In this document: positions 7,961 through 14,518 of the stretch, piece by piece
Position numbering within the stretch: position 1 is the first letter of the stretch
How the letters are laid out: each line of letters starts with the position of its first letter
DNA from: Actinomycetota bacterium
Lineage (GTDB): Bacteria; Actinomycetota; Acidimicrobiia; Acidimicrobiales; Ilumatobacteraceae
Assembly (NCBI GenBank): GCA_963169665.1
Contig: CAUJET010000155.1
Location: forward strand, 85,041-149,040
Reading direction: 5' to 3'
DNA: 64,000 nt
Notes under the pieces: model-generated
The model's input: only the letters and a program-made list of their open reading frames with translations
What the model was told of the DNA's origin: nothing
The model's database searches: none
Made by a program: the position numbers and the translations under genes

Positions 7961-8464
7961 ATGGCCGACAACACCGTCACCATCGTCGGAAACCTGACCC
8001 GCGACCCCGAGCTCCGCTTCACCACGGGTGGCAAGGGCATCGCCAGCTTCGGCCTGGCCGTGAACCGTCGCTACCAGCAGAACGGCGAATGGCAGGAGAA
8101 GGTGTCGTTCTTCAACGTCAGTGCGTGGGATCAGCTCGGGGAGAACGCTGCGGCGTCGCTCACCAAGGGATCCCGGGTCATCGTCACCGGCCGCCTCGAG
8201 CAGCGCGAGTACGAGACCCAGCAGGGCGAGAAGCGCAACGTCGTCGAGATCGTCGCCGACGAGATCGGGCCGAGCCTGCGTTGGGCCACGGCCACGGTCG
8301 AGCGCACCCAGCGCACCAACGCCGACGGCGGCCAGGGCGGCCAAGGCGGCGGCTACCAGGGTGGCAACTCCGGTGGCGGTCGCCAAGGCGGCAGCTACCA
8401 GGGTGGCAACTCCGGTGGTGGACGACCGGCTGACCCCGTCTACGGCGACGAAGAGCCCTTCTGA
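7961..8464 (+). CDS. ssb: Single-stranded DNA-binding protein
   Basis: A 167-residue SSB. The OB fold covers about residues 1-110 (MADNTVTIVGNLTRDPELRF at the start; WQEKVSFFNVSAWDQLGENA; VIVTGRLEQREYE). It is followed by a Gly/Gln/Asn-rich linker that contains a near-perfect internal duplication (YQGGNSGGGR twice) and the acidic tip DEEPF, which recruits replication and repair partners. A strong ribosome site (GAAGGAGG, 7948-7955) precedes the ATG. Its place between the bS6 and bS18 genes is the standard bacterial arrangement. The stop codon is the first triplet of a 17-base direct repeat. Confidence 0.97.
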   Translation: MADNTVTIVGNLTRDPELRFTTGGKGIASFGLAVNRRYQQNGEWQEKVSFFNVSAWDQLGENAAASLTKGSRVIVTGRLEQREYETQQGEKRNVVEIVADEIGPSLRWATATVERTQRTNADGGQGGQGGGYQGGNSGGGRQGGSYQGGNSGGGRPADPVYGDEEPF

Positions 8465-8536
8465 TCCGCAACTGATCTCCACGAGATCCCTCGTCGGGCC
8501 ACGTCGCCCGGCACACCGTTGATCCGCAACTGATCT
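8462..8536. repeat. 17-base direct repeat between ssb and rpsR
   Basis: TGATCCGCAACTGATCT occurs at 8462-8478 and again at 8520-8536. The first copy starts with the ssb stop codon. The 41-base spacer is not repeated. The second copy is 29 bases before the rpsR start and therefore lies in its leader. It may be a replication-slippage remnant or a paired protein- or RNA-binding site. Confidence 0.7.
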
Positions 8537-8565
8537 GCAACCGATCGTTTCGAACTGAGAGACCC

Positions 8566-8976
8566 ATGACCAGCAAGAAGAACAAGGCGCGCGCTCCCCG
8601 CGAAGCCAACCCGAAGAAGTTCAAGAAGAAGACCAGCGTCCTGATCACCGAGAAGGTGGAGTTCGTCGACTACAAGGACGTCAACCTGCTCCAGCGCTTC
8701 GTGAGCGACCGCTCCAAGATCCGCAACCGTCGGGTCACCGGCAACGACGTCCAGCAGCAGCGCGACATCGCCAACGCGGTGAAGAACGCTCGCGAGATGG
8801 CGCTCCTGCCGTACACCAAGCGTGTCGCCCAGACCCGTGCGGGCCGCCCGCCGCGCGACGGTGACGAGCGCCGCGAGCGCGGACCGCGTCGTGACGAGGC
8901 CGCCACCACCGATGTGGACGCAGCTGTCGAGACCACGGAGACCGTGGAGTCGATCGAGTCCGAGGTGGAGGCCTGA
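8566..8976 (+). CDS. rpsR: Small ribosomal subunit protein bS18 with long acidic C-terminal extension
   Basis: The bS18 core is clear: [46 protein letters not shown] and MALLPYTKR, ending near residue 86. The Cys residues that bind zinc in some bS18 proteins are absent, so this is a zinc-independent (C-) form, which could serve under zinc limitation; whether a second, C+ copy exists elsewhere is not visible. The protein is 136 residues rather than the usual 75-90. The surplus begins Arg/Asp-rich and becomes acidic ([17 protein letters not shown]). The frame of this tail is continuous and stops 2 bases before the rplI start codon, so it is unlikely to be a sequencing artefact. It partners bS6. 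Confidence 0.95.
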   Translation: MTSKKNKARAPREANPKKFKKKTSVLITEKVEFVDYKDVNLLQRFVSDRSKIRNRRVTGNDVQQQRDIANAVKNAREMALLPYTKRVAQTRAGRPPRDGDERRERGPRRDEAATTDVDAAVETTETVESIESEVEA

Positions 8977-8978
8977 TC

Positions 8979-9422
8979 ATGAAGGTGATTCTTCGCAACG
9001 ACCTGGTCGGCGTGGGCAAGCGCGGCGACATCGTCGAGGTCAGTGACGGCCACGCCCGTAACTACCTCCTCCCGAAGGGCCATGCCCTCGTCGCCACCGA
9101 CGGTGCCGTGAGCCAGGCGAAGGCCATGCGCCGTGCCCGCGACCTCCGCGACGCCGCCGACCGCGAGTCGGCCCAGACCATCGCCTCGGCGCTGGTCGCC
9201 CGCACCATCACCATCACCGCCAAGGCCGGCACCGAGGGCAAGCTCTTCGGTTCGGTCACCACCGGTGACATCGCCCAGGCGATCCACGCCCAGGCCAACA
9301 TCTCGATCGACCGCAAGAAGCTGCACGTCGAGCAGATCAAGACGCTCGGCACGTACAGCGTTGCGGTGAAGCTCCACTCCGACGTGGAGTTCCCGGTCAG
9401 CGTCGAGGTCGTCAAGGCCTGA
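8979..9422 (+). CDS. rplI: Large ribosomal subunit protein bL9
   Basis: A 147-residue protein with the bL9 N-terminal rRNA-binding domain (MKVILRNDLVGVGKRGDIVEV, then GHARNYLLPKGHAL), the long connecting helix rich in Arg/Ala, and the C-terminal domain ending FPVSVEVVKA. It binds domain V of 23S rRNA near the L1 stalk. It starts 2 bases after the rpsR stop, and GAGGTGGAGG inside the rpsR end supplies the ribosome site, so translation is probably coupled. It closes the ribosomal operon; candidate terminator hairpins follow. Confidence 0.97.
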   Translation: MKVILRNDLVGVGKRGDIVEVSDGHARNYLLPKGHALVATDGAVSQAKAMRRARDLRDAADRESAQTIASALVARTITITAKAGTEGKLFGSVTTGDIAQAIHAQANISIDRKKLHVEQIKTLGTYSVAVKLHSDVEFPVSVEVVKA

Positions 9423-9436
9423 TCCCGGTCCGGCCA

Positions 9437-9451
9437 GGCCCTCGCAGGGCC
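9437..9451 (+). terminator. Hairpin after rplI
   Basis: GGCCCT (9437-9442), loop CGC and AGGGCC (9446-9451) form a perfect stem 14 bases after the rplI stop. No T run follows, which is common for intrinsic-like terminators in high-GC actinobacteria. A second weaker stem (GGGTTC 9461-9466 with GAACCC 9475-9480) lies just downstream. Confidence 0.45.
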
Positions 9452-9478
9452 GGTCGGTACGGGTTCGTCCGTCGGAAC

Positions 9479-9528
9479 CCCCGACTGCGTCGTCTTCTGC
9501 GTCATCGTCGCAGTCGTCGCAGTCGGGG
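9479..9528. repeat. 11-base perfect inverted repeat with alternative inner pairing
   Basis: CCCCGACTGCG (9479-9489) is the exact complement of CGCAGTCGGGG (9518-9528). The intervening bases contain a second CGCAGTCG (9509-9516), so the left arm has two competing partners. Such a switchable hairpin could be a terminator, an attenuator for dnaB or a protein site. No T run follows. Confidence 0.5.
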
Positions 9529-9779
9529 TCGTTCCATGCTTTTCCACACGTTGCACACCGCCGGACGGTGGTGGTGCACATCCCCCTCGATCGGGTCTCC
9601 CATCGGTGCGGGACCCCTGGTCACCGGTGACAGATCTCGTCATCCCTGTCGTGACCGCCCTCCACCTGAGAGGCTGATGGTTGTCGTCTCGTCCACAGGC
9701 GACGATGGTTGTCCCCAGGAAAGACACAGGTAGTTGGCACTAGCGATCCACATGGTCGTCCGACGAAGGTGGTGGTCCC

Positions 9780-11180
9780 ATGGCATTCAGCAACGACGAC
9801 CGCGGTTCGAACAGTGGCCCGGGGGGTGGGAACCGGCAGGCCCCACGCCGCAACGAGGGCCGGGTCCCACCGCACAACCTGAACGCCGAGGAGAGCCTGC
9901 TCGGTGCCCTGCTGCTGTCGCGTGACGTGGTCGGCAACGTCGCCGAGCTCGGCCTGCTGGTCGACCACTTCTACAAGCCCGCTCACCAGCACATCTACGC
10001 CGCCGTGCGCGGCCTGATGACCACCGGCCAGCCGATCGACGTGGTCACCGTTGCCGACGAGCTCCGTCGTGCCGGCCTCCTCGACGAGATCGGCGGCCCG
10101 CAGTTCCTCCTCGAGCTGCAGAACGCGACGCCGGCGATCTCCAACGCGAACCGGTACGCCAAGATCGTCCAGGACACCGCGGTGCTGCGGCGCATGATCA
10201 GCGTCGCCAGCGAGATCGCCGAGCTCGCCTACATGGAGCCCGACGACGTCACCAAGGCCCTCGACGAGGCCGAGACGAAGATGTTCGAGGTGGCCGAGGA
10301 CCGGGTGATCGACTCCACCCGCCCGCTGAGCGACTTGCTCCCGCTCGCGATGGACAAGCTGCAGGAGACCTTCGACCGCGGGGACACCATCACCGGCGTG
10401 GCCACCGGGTTCAACGATCTCGACGAGATCATGTCGGGCCTCCAGCCCAGCACCCTCAACATCGTCGGCGCGAGGCCCGCGATGGGCAAGACGGCTTTTG
10501 GTCTGGGGATGGCGACGCACATCGCGATGACGGCGAAGAAGCCGGCGCTGTTCTTCTCGCTCGAGATGGGCCACGCCGAGCTCACCCAGCGAATCCTGTC
10601 GAGCGAGGCGCGGGTCGACTCGCAGAAGCTGCGCACCGGCCGTCTGGTCGACAGCGACTGGACCAAGATCGGCCGGGCGATCAACCGGCTCGAGGTGCCG
10701 CTGTTCCTCGACGACAACCCGCGGGTCACGGTCATGGAGATCCGGGCCAAGGCCCGTCGCATGAAGGCCCGCTACGGCGGCATCGCCCTCATCGTGATCG
10801 ACTACCTCCAGCTCATGAGCGGCGGCTCGAACTCCGAGAACCGCCAGCTCGAGGTGAGCGAGATCAGCCGTGGTCTGAAGATCCTCGCCCGTGAGCTCGA
10901 GGTGCCGATCGTGGCGCTCAGCCAGCTGAGCCGAAACCTCGAGGCTCGTGCCGACAAGCGGCCGATGCTCGCCGACCTCCGTGAGTCCGGGTCGCTCGAA
11001 CAGGACGCCGACGTCGTGATGTTCCTCTACCGCGACGAGGTGTACAACCGGGAGACGCCCGACAAGGGGCTGGCCGAGGTGATCATCGCCAAGCACCGTT
11101 CCGGCCCCACCGGGGTCGTGCGGCTCGTGTTCAACGGGGCGTACACGCGCTACGACAACGCGGCCAAGGGCCTCAACTGA
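9780..11180 (+). CDS. dnaB: Replicative DNA helicase DnaB
   Basis: A 466-residue hexameric 5'-3' helicase that drives the replication fork and interacts with primase. The N-terminal domain (about 30-140, starting VPPHNLNAEESLLGALL) is followed by a linker and the RecA-like motor. Walker A is GARPAMGKT (about 231-239), Walker B is LIVIDYLQLM (about 336-345), and the sensor/arginine motifs SQLSRNLE and DLRESGSLEQDADVV are intact. No intein interrupts the P-loop or later motifs, unlike the gene in M. tuberculosis. The first 30 residues are a Gly/Asn-rich unstructured lead. The ATG at 9780 has AAGGTGG upstream. The gene has its own 357-base leader region and converges on the SRPBCC gene with 9 bases between. 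Confidence 0.97.
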   Translation: MAFSNDDRGSNSGPGGGNRQAPRRNEGRVPPHNLNAEESLLGALLLSRDVVGNVAELGLLVDHFYKPAHQHIYAAVRGLMTTGQPIDVVTVADELRRAGLLDEIGGPQFLLELQNATPAISNANRYAKIVQDTAVLRRMISVASEIAELAYMEPDDVTKALDEAETKMFEVAEDRVIDSTRPLSDLLPLAMDKLQETFDRGDTITGVATGFNDLDEIMSGLQPSTLNIVGARPAMGKTAFGLGMATHIAMTAKKPALFFSLEMGHAELTQRILSSEARVDSQKLRTGRLVDSDWTKIGRAINRLEVPLFLDDNPRVTVMEIRAKARRMKARYGGIALIVIDYLQLMSGGSNSENRQLEVSEISRGLKILARELEVPIVALSQLSRNLEARADKRPMLADLRESGSLEQDADVVMFLYRDEVYNRETPDKGLAEVIIAKHRSGPTGVVRLVFNGAYTRYDNAAKGLN

Positions 11181-11189
11181 CCGGAGCCG

Positions 11190-11726
11190 TCAGGTCGTGA
11201 ACGCGAGTCGGTAGGGCTCGAGCTGGGGATCGGGGTTGGCAGCCGCCGGGCCCGGCGCGGCGCCGGTGTCGAGCAGTTCGGCCATCAGATCGAGGCAGGT
11301 GTGCCAGCCGGCGGAGGCGTCCCACGGTTCGACGGGGGCCGGGCCGAACCAGGTGACGAGGGTGAGCATCGTCCCGCCGTCGGCACCCGGCGCGAGATCG
11401 AAGCGGATGACGTCGCCGTCCCAGTTCCACTCGAACGTGCTGGTCGGCTCCCACACGGTGACCTCGCCGCGGGTCATCGGATCGGGGATGCCGAAGCGCT
11501 CGACGACGGCCGGCCAGAACGGCATCTCGAGCGCTGCGCCGGCGCGACGTTCGCCGATCATGTCGACGGGCAGCCAGGCGGCGAGGTGTTCCCGCTCGGT
11601 GATCGCCCGCCACACCAGCTCGGGTGCGTGGCGCAACCGGCGTTGGAACCGCACGCCGCGGCGCTCGCCGTCGCGCAGCGGGCTGCCGAGGGGCTGATCG
11701 GGGGCGTGCAAGGGTCGGTTGCTCAT
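11190..11726 (-). CDS. SRPBCC/AHSA1-like START-domain protein
   Basis: A 178-residue protein of the SRPBCC (AHSA1) fold. Typical features are RRLRHAPELVWRAITEREHLAAWLP near residues 28-54, central strands VTVWEPTSTFEWNWDGDVIRFDL, LTLVTWFGPAP, and the C-terminal helix WHTCLDLMAELL. These proteins have a ligand pocket for hydrophobic molecules, but the ligand is not predictable. The ATG at 11726 overlaps the ArsR stop (ATGA), and AGGAGG lies at 11734-11739, inside the upstream gene. ArsR-AHSA1 pairs are common in actinobacteria, and the regulator probably controls this gene. Confidence 0.82.
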   Translation of the reverse strand: MSNRPLHAPDQPLGSPLRDGERRGVRFQRRLRHAPELVWRAITEREHLAAWLPVDMIGERRAGAALEMPFWPAVVERFGIPDPMTRGEVTVWEPTSTFEWNWDGDVIRFDLAPGADGGTMLTLVTWFGPAPVEPWDASAGWHTCLDLMAELLDTGAAPGPAAANPDPQLEPYRLAFTT

Positions 11727-12115
11727 GTCGGATCCTCCTGGGATGGGTCGAGATCGAGTGGATCGGGCTGGTCGAGCGCGTCGAGTGCGTCGAGTGCGTC
11801 GAGATGGCGTTCGAGTGCGTCGAGGCGTCCCGCCCATGCCCTGCGGTACGGGGTGAGCCACTCGTCGAGCTCCTGCAGCGGAGCGGCGCGCAGGCAGTAG
11901 ACCCGTCGTTGCGCCTCCGGTCGGACGGTGACCAACCCGGCCGAGCGCAACACCTTGAGGTGCTTGGAGACGCTGGGTTGACGCATCGCCAGGGCGTCGA
12001 CGAGTTCACCGACGGCGTGGTCGCGTTCGAGCAGCAGATCGAGGATCCGCCGCCGACTCGGTTCGGCGAGCACCTCCAGCACCTGACGTTCGAGCACCTC
12101 TGTCATGGTGGCCAT
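11723..12115 (-). CDS. ArsR-family transcriptional regulator
   Basis: A winged-helix repressor of about 130 residues. The HTH is clear: VLEVLAEPSRRRILDLLLERDHAVGELVDAL, then RQPSVSKHLKVLRSAGLVTVR and the wing RRVYCLR. No Cys metal-binding motif is present in the recognition helix, so it is not an arsenic-type sensor. The C-terminus is a low-complexity Leu-Asp-Ala repeat (LDALDALDALD) made by a 9-base tandem repeat near 11775-11815. The start is uncertain: ATG 12115 and 12106 are both plausible, while codons at 12133 and 12142 would overlap the dyad at 12132-12147. It overlaps the AHSA1-like gene by 4 bases. Confidence 0.85.
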   Translation of the reverse strand: MATMTEVLERQVLEVLAEPSRRRILDLLLERDHAVGELVDALAMRQPSVSKHLKVLRSAGLVTVRPEAQRRVYCLRAAPLQELDEWLTPYRRAWAGRLDALERHLDALDALDALDQPDPLDLDPSQEDPT

Positions 12116-12131
12116 GATCGCCGTCGCGAAC

Positions 12132-12147
12132 ATTCCTGTCAAGGAAT
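12132..12147. promoter_or_regulatory. Candidate ArsR autoregulatory operator
   Basis: ATTCCT (12132-12137) and AGGAAT (12142-12147) form a perfect dyad with a four-base spacer. Reading toward the ArsR gene, the same bases contain TTGACA, a consensus -35 box. A repressor bound here would block that promoter and could also affect the divergent gene starting at 12196. The dyad and the -35 match are seen; binding is inferred. Confidence 0.42.
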
Positions 12148-12195
12148 ATACGAACCGGACGGGTGACGCTCCGGGCTACGGTCCTCGTCGTGCCG

Positions 12196-13194
12196 ATGCG
12201 ATTCGTGCCCTACCACCACCTCGACGGGCAGCCCCACGTGGTGGTGGACGGCGGGCCCACCGACGGCACGCGCCTCACGCTGTCGCACTGGCCGGGGAGC
12301 CCCACGCCGGTCGACCTGCTCGACGACCTGTCGGCGCAGATCGCGTTCCGAGCACTCGACCGACCCGGGCTGCTCGACGGGATCGACATCGTCTCGAACA
12401 ACCACCTCGATCAGGACGGCCTCGTGAGCGCGTACGCGCTGATCGACCCAGCCGCGGCGAACGAACGGCGCGAGTTCGCCATCGACGTCGCACGGGCCGG
12501 CGACTTCGCGACGTTCGTGGATCGAGCGTCGATGCGGATCGCGTTCGCGCTGGCTGCATGGGCCGACGGCGAGCGATCACCGCTCGATCCGGCGATCTTC
12601 GAGGGCGGGTACGAGGACGAGTGCGGACATCTGTACGAGGAGATCCTGCCGCGCATGAGTGAGCTCCTCGACGCGCCTGAAGCACTCCGACCCTGGTGGG
12701 AGGCGGAGGACGCCCACCTCACCGAGAGCCTCGACGCGATCGACGCCGGCGTGGTCACCATCGAGGAACGGCCCGACCTCGACCTCGCCGTCGTCACCGT
12801 GCCCGAGGCATGGGCAGCGCGGATGACCACCCGGTTCACGATCAATCGGTCAGAGGCGGTGCACCCGGCAGCGATCAATGCCCGCACCGATCGGTTGCGC
12901 GTCGCGACCGTGCAGGGTGCGCGGTACCGAGTGGAGTGTCGGTACGAGACGTGGGTGATGTTCCGGAGCAGGCCGGTGATGGGTCGACCCGATCTGCGGC
13001 CGCTGGCGATGCGGCTGCAGGCGGTCGAGGCGGGCACGGCGGTCTGGCACGCCGACGCGCCGGGTGCACTCACGCCGGCGCTCACGATCACGGCGGGCGC
13101 GAGTGCGCTCGAGCCGGCGCACTTCGTCGCCGAGGTGACCGCACAGTTGGCCGATGCTCCGGTCGCGTGGGACCCGATGCGGCCGATGGCATGA
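12196..13194 (+). CDS. DUF6687-like protein of unknown function
   Basis: A 332-residue soluble protein. It opens with FVPYHHLDGQPHVVVDGG, has LTLSHWPGSPTP, and a notable NNHLDQDGLVSAYALIDP segment. That last motif resembles the Asp-His region of DHH-type phosphoesterases, but the other DHH motifs are not recognised. I believe this belongs to the family named DUF6687; that is from memory. The C-terminal half has an RYRVECRYETWVMF strand. The ATG at 12196 lacks a clear ribosome site; an in-frame GTG at 12163 is the alternative. It is divergent from the ArsR gene and may share its operator. Confidence 0.6.
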   Translation: MRFVPYHHLDGQPHVVVDGGPTDGTRLTLSHWPGSPTPVDLLDDLSAQIAFRALDRPGLLDGIDIVSNNHLDQDGLVSAYALIDPAAANERREFAIDVARAGDFATFVDRASMRIAFALAAWADGERSPLDPAIFEGGYEDECGHLYEEILPRMSELLDAPEALRPWWEAEDAHLTESLDAIDAGVVTIEERPDLDLAVVTVPEAWAARMTTRFTINRSEAVHPAAINARTDRLRVATVQGARYRVECRYETWVMFRSRPVMGRPDLRPLAMRLQAVEAGTAVWHADAPGALTPALTITAGASALEPAHFVAEVTAQLADAPVAWDPMRPMA

Positions 13195-13257
13195 CCTCCG
13201 GGGCGACCGGATGTGGCGTCCCACGCAGCGTGAGCTGGCTCAGATAATCGTCAGATC

Positions 13258-13272
13258 GGCGCGATCCGCGCC
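13258..13272. other. Short perfect hairpin before the cold-shock promoter
   Basis: GGCGCG, loop ATC, CGCGCC form a 6-base-pair stem 63 bases after the stop of the preceding gene and just before the candidate cspA promoter. It may end the upstream transcript. No T run follows. Confidence 0.3.
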
Positions 13273-13292
13273 GCGCGGGGGTTCGCAAGGGT

Positions 13293-13298
13293 TAGGGT
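13293..13298 (+). promoter_or_regulatory. Candidate -10 box of the cold-shock gene
   Basis: TAGGGT fits the actinobacterial TANNNT -10 pattern and would start a leader of about 45 bases before the ATG at 13350. No convincing -35 is present. The long leader is usual for cold-shock genes. Confidence 0.3.
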
Positions 13299-13349
13299 GG
13301 CCTCTGCGACCGTCGAACAAGGCGGAGCACTTTTCAGTCAGGACATGCA

Positions 13350-13550
13350 ATGACCACAGGTACCGTGAAGTTCTTCAATGCTCAGAAGGGCTTCGGATTC
13401 ATCTCCCGCGAGGGTGGCCCGGACGTTTTCGTCCACTTCTCGAACATCGAAGGCAATGGCTACAAGTCGCTCGACGAAGGCGACAACGTCGAGTTCGAGG
13501 TCGCTCAGGGCCGGAAGGGCGACGAAGCCCAGAAGGTTCGCAAGATCTAG
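13350..13550 (+). CDS. cspA: Cold-shock domain protein (CspA family)
   Basis: A 66-residue single cold-shock domain. The two nucleic-acid-binding motifs are intact: KGFGFI (RNP1) and VFVHFS (RNP2). It binds single-stranded RNA or DNA and acts as an RNA chaperone; in actinobacteria many such genes are constitutive, so cold induction should not be assumed. Codon use is less extreme in G+C than in its neighbours (for example AAG TTC TTC AAT and GGC TTC GGA TTC), typical of a strongly expressed small gene. It stands alone, with a candidate promoter upstream and a strong terminator 10 bases after the stop. Confidence 0.96.
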   Translation: MTTGTVKFFNAQKGFGFISREGGPDVFVHFSNIEGNGYKSLDEGDNVEFEVAQGRKGDEAQKVRKI

Positions 13551-13559
13551 TTCGCTTCG

Positions 13560-13599
13560 AAGGGCCCCGCACTCCGGTGCGGGGCCCTTCGTCGTTTTT
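13560..13599 (+). terminator. Intrinsic terminator of the cold-shock gene
   Basis: A 13-base-pair perfect stem (13560-13572 with 13577-13589, loop TCCG) is followed by TTTTT at 13595-13599. This is the clearest rho-independent terminator in the window. Confidence 0.93.
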
Positions 13600-13637
13600 C
13601 GGCCCGGTCACTCGGCCCGGTCACTCGGCCCGGTCAC
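13599..13637. repeat. Three tandem copies of a 13-base unit at a stop codon
   Basis: TCGGCCCGGTCAC is repeated three times without error (13599-13611, 13612-13624, 13625-13637). Each copy contains TCA, which is TGA on the minus strand, and the SGNH gene stops in the third copy (13634-13636). Because 13 is not a multiple of three, the copies offer stops in different frames. Confidence 0.9.
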
Positions 13638-14518
13638 TCGGGGAGCGGCTTGACGAGGTCGCGGCGGCCAGCGAGGTCGAAGATGTAGTTCGCGTACCAC
13701 TGCTTCGACGCCTCGGTGCCGAGGTGGATGCCGTCGCCGGCCAGGCCGGGCACCTGGCCGCTTGCCACCAACACGGCCCAGTCGAGCACCTTCACGTTCG
13801 AGTATCGGGTCTGCAGGGCCCAGATGAGTGCGTTGTTCGGCTCGATCCAGCCGCGTGGTGCGGAGACCGTGAGGAAGATCACCTGCTCGACCTCCTCGGC
13901 CGGGAGGAATCTCATGATCTCGTCATAGGTCTCGGCGGCGACGGGACCGTTCGTGCCGACCTGCAGGACGACGACCTCGCCGATCTGTCCCGACGTGCGG
14001 AGCTCACCCACGACCGAGGCCGTGTCCTCGCCCTGCCGTGCCTCATCGGCGTTCACGGTGAACCCGCCGGCCTGCAGTTGCGGCGCAGCACCGAGCATCA
14101 CGCTCTCGCCGATCGCGAGCGGCGGCCGAACCGCGATCGGCAGCGTGGTCGGTGACGCAGGCGTCGATGGCGACAGGGGCGTGGTGGCGACGTCGTCCAC
14201 GACATCGACTGGCTCGATCGTCGGGCTGACGATCGACGACGGGACCGACGACGGGACCGACGACGGCATCGTCGGTCCCTCATCGGCGACGGTGGCGTCG
14301 ACGGGGCCGGGGCGCGTGTTCAACCACAGCAGACCCCCGGCGACGAATGCCACGGACATCGCGGCGACGGCGAGCGCTCGCCGGTGGGAGGGTGCCCGTC
14401 GAGCCCCCACCCTGGGGCGGTGGTGATCGGACCACTCGATCCGGTTGTGAATCCGGTTGTCGATGAGGTCGTCGAGCTGGTCGCCGGCCGCGGCGAGGCG
14501 GTCATCGAGGAGGGTCAT
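13634..14518 (-). CDS. Membrane-anchored SGNH-hydrolase-like protein, putative sigma-factor partner
   Basis: A 294-residue protein with a short cytoplasmic N-terminus (1-46), one membrane helix (about 47-66), a Ser/Thr/Pro-rich extracytoplasmic spacer, and a C-terminal SGNH domain (about 130-290). The last resembles the domain fused to acyltransferase-3 proteins such as OatA: IGESVMLGA carries the nucleophile Ser139 (GES instead of GDS), LQVGTNG supplies the Gly/Asn oxyanion positions, and DGIHL supplies Asp262 and His265. The gene overlaps the upstream sigma-factor gene by 4 bases (ATGA), the usual position of an anti-sigma factor, but no zinc HxxxCxxC motif is present. Acyl-esterase or peptidoglycan-sensing activity outside the membrane is inference. 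Confidence 0.75.
   Translation of the reverse strand: MTLLDDRLAAAGDQLDDLIDNRIHNRIEWSDHHRPRVGARRAPSHRRALAVAAMSVAFVAGGLLWLNTRPGPVDATVADEGPTMPSSVPSSVPSSIVSPTIEPVDVVDDVATTPLSPSTPASPTTLPIAVRPPLAIGESVMLGAAPQLQAGGFTVNADEARQGEDTASVVGELRTSGQIGEVVVLQVGTNGPVAAETYDEIMRFLPAEEVEQVIFLTVSAPRGWIEPNNALIWALQTRYSNVKVLDWAVLVASGQVPGLAGDGIHLGTEASKQWYANYIFDLAGRRDLVKPLPE

Larger units (their letters stand above)
9423..9779. other. Structured 357-base gap between rplI and dnaB
   Basis: This is the only gene-free stretch longer than 300 bases. It holds the rplI hairpin (9437-9451), a second stem (9461-9480), a long inverted repeat (9479-9528) and a purine-rich ribosome site for dnaB (AAGGTGG near 9766). Three near-consensus DnaA boxes also occur: TTTTCCACA at 9540-9548, TCGTCCACA at 9689-9697 and TTGTCCCCA at 9709-9717. 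Short open frames here have no protein-like features. Confidence 0.6.

Noticed and set aside
9780..11180. Search for an intein in DnaB
   Set aside because: The P-loop and later motifs are continuous and the length is normal for an intein-free protein.
12196..13194. DHH-family phosphoesterase for the HLDQDG-containing protein
   Set aside because: Only one motif is similar; the DHH triad and the DHHA1 region were not found.
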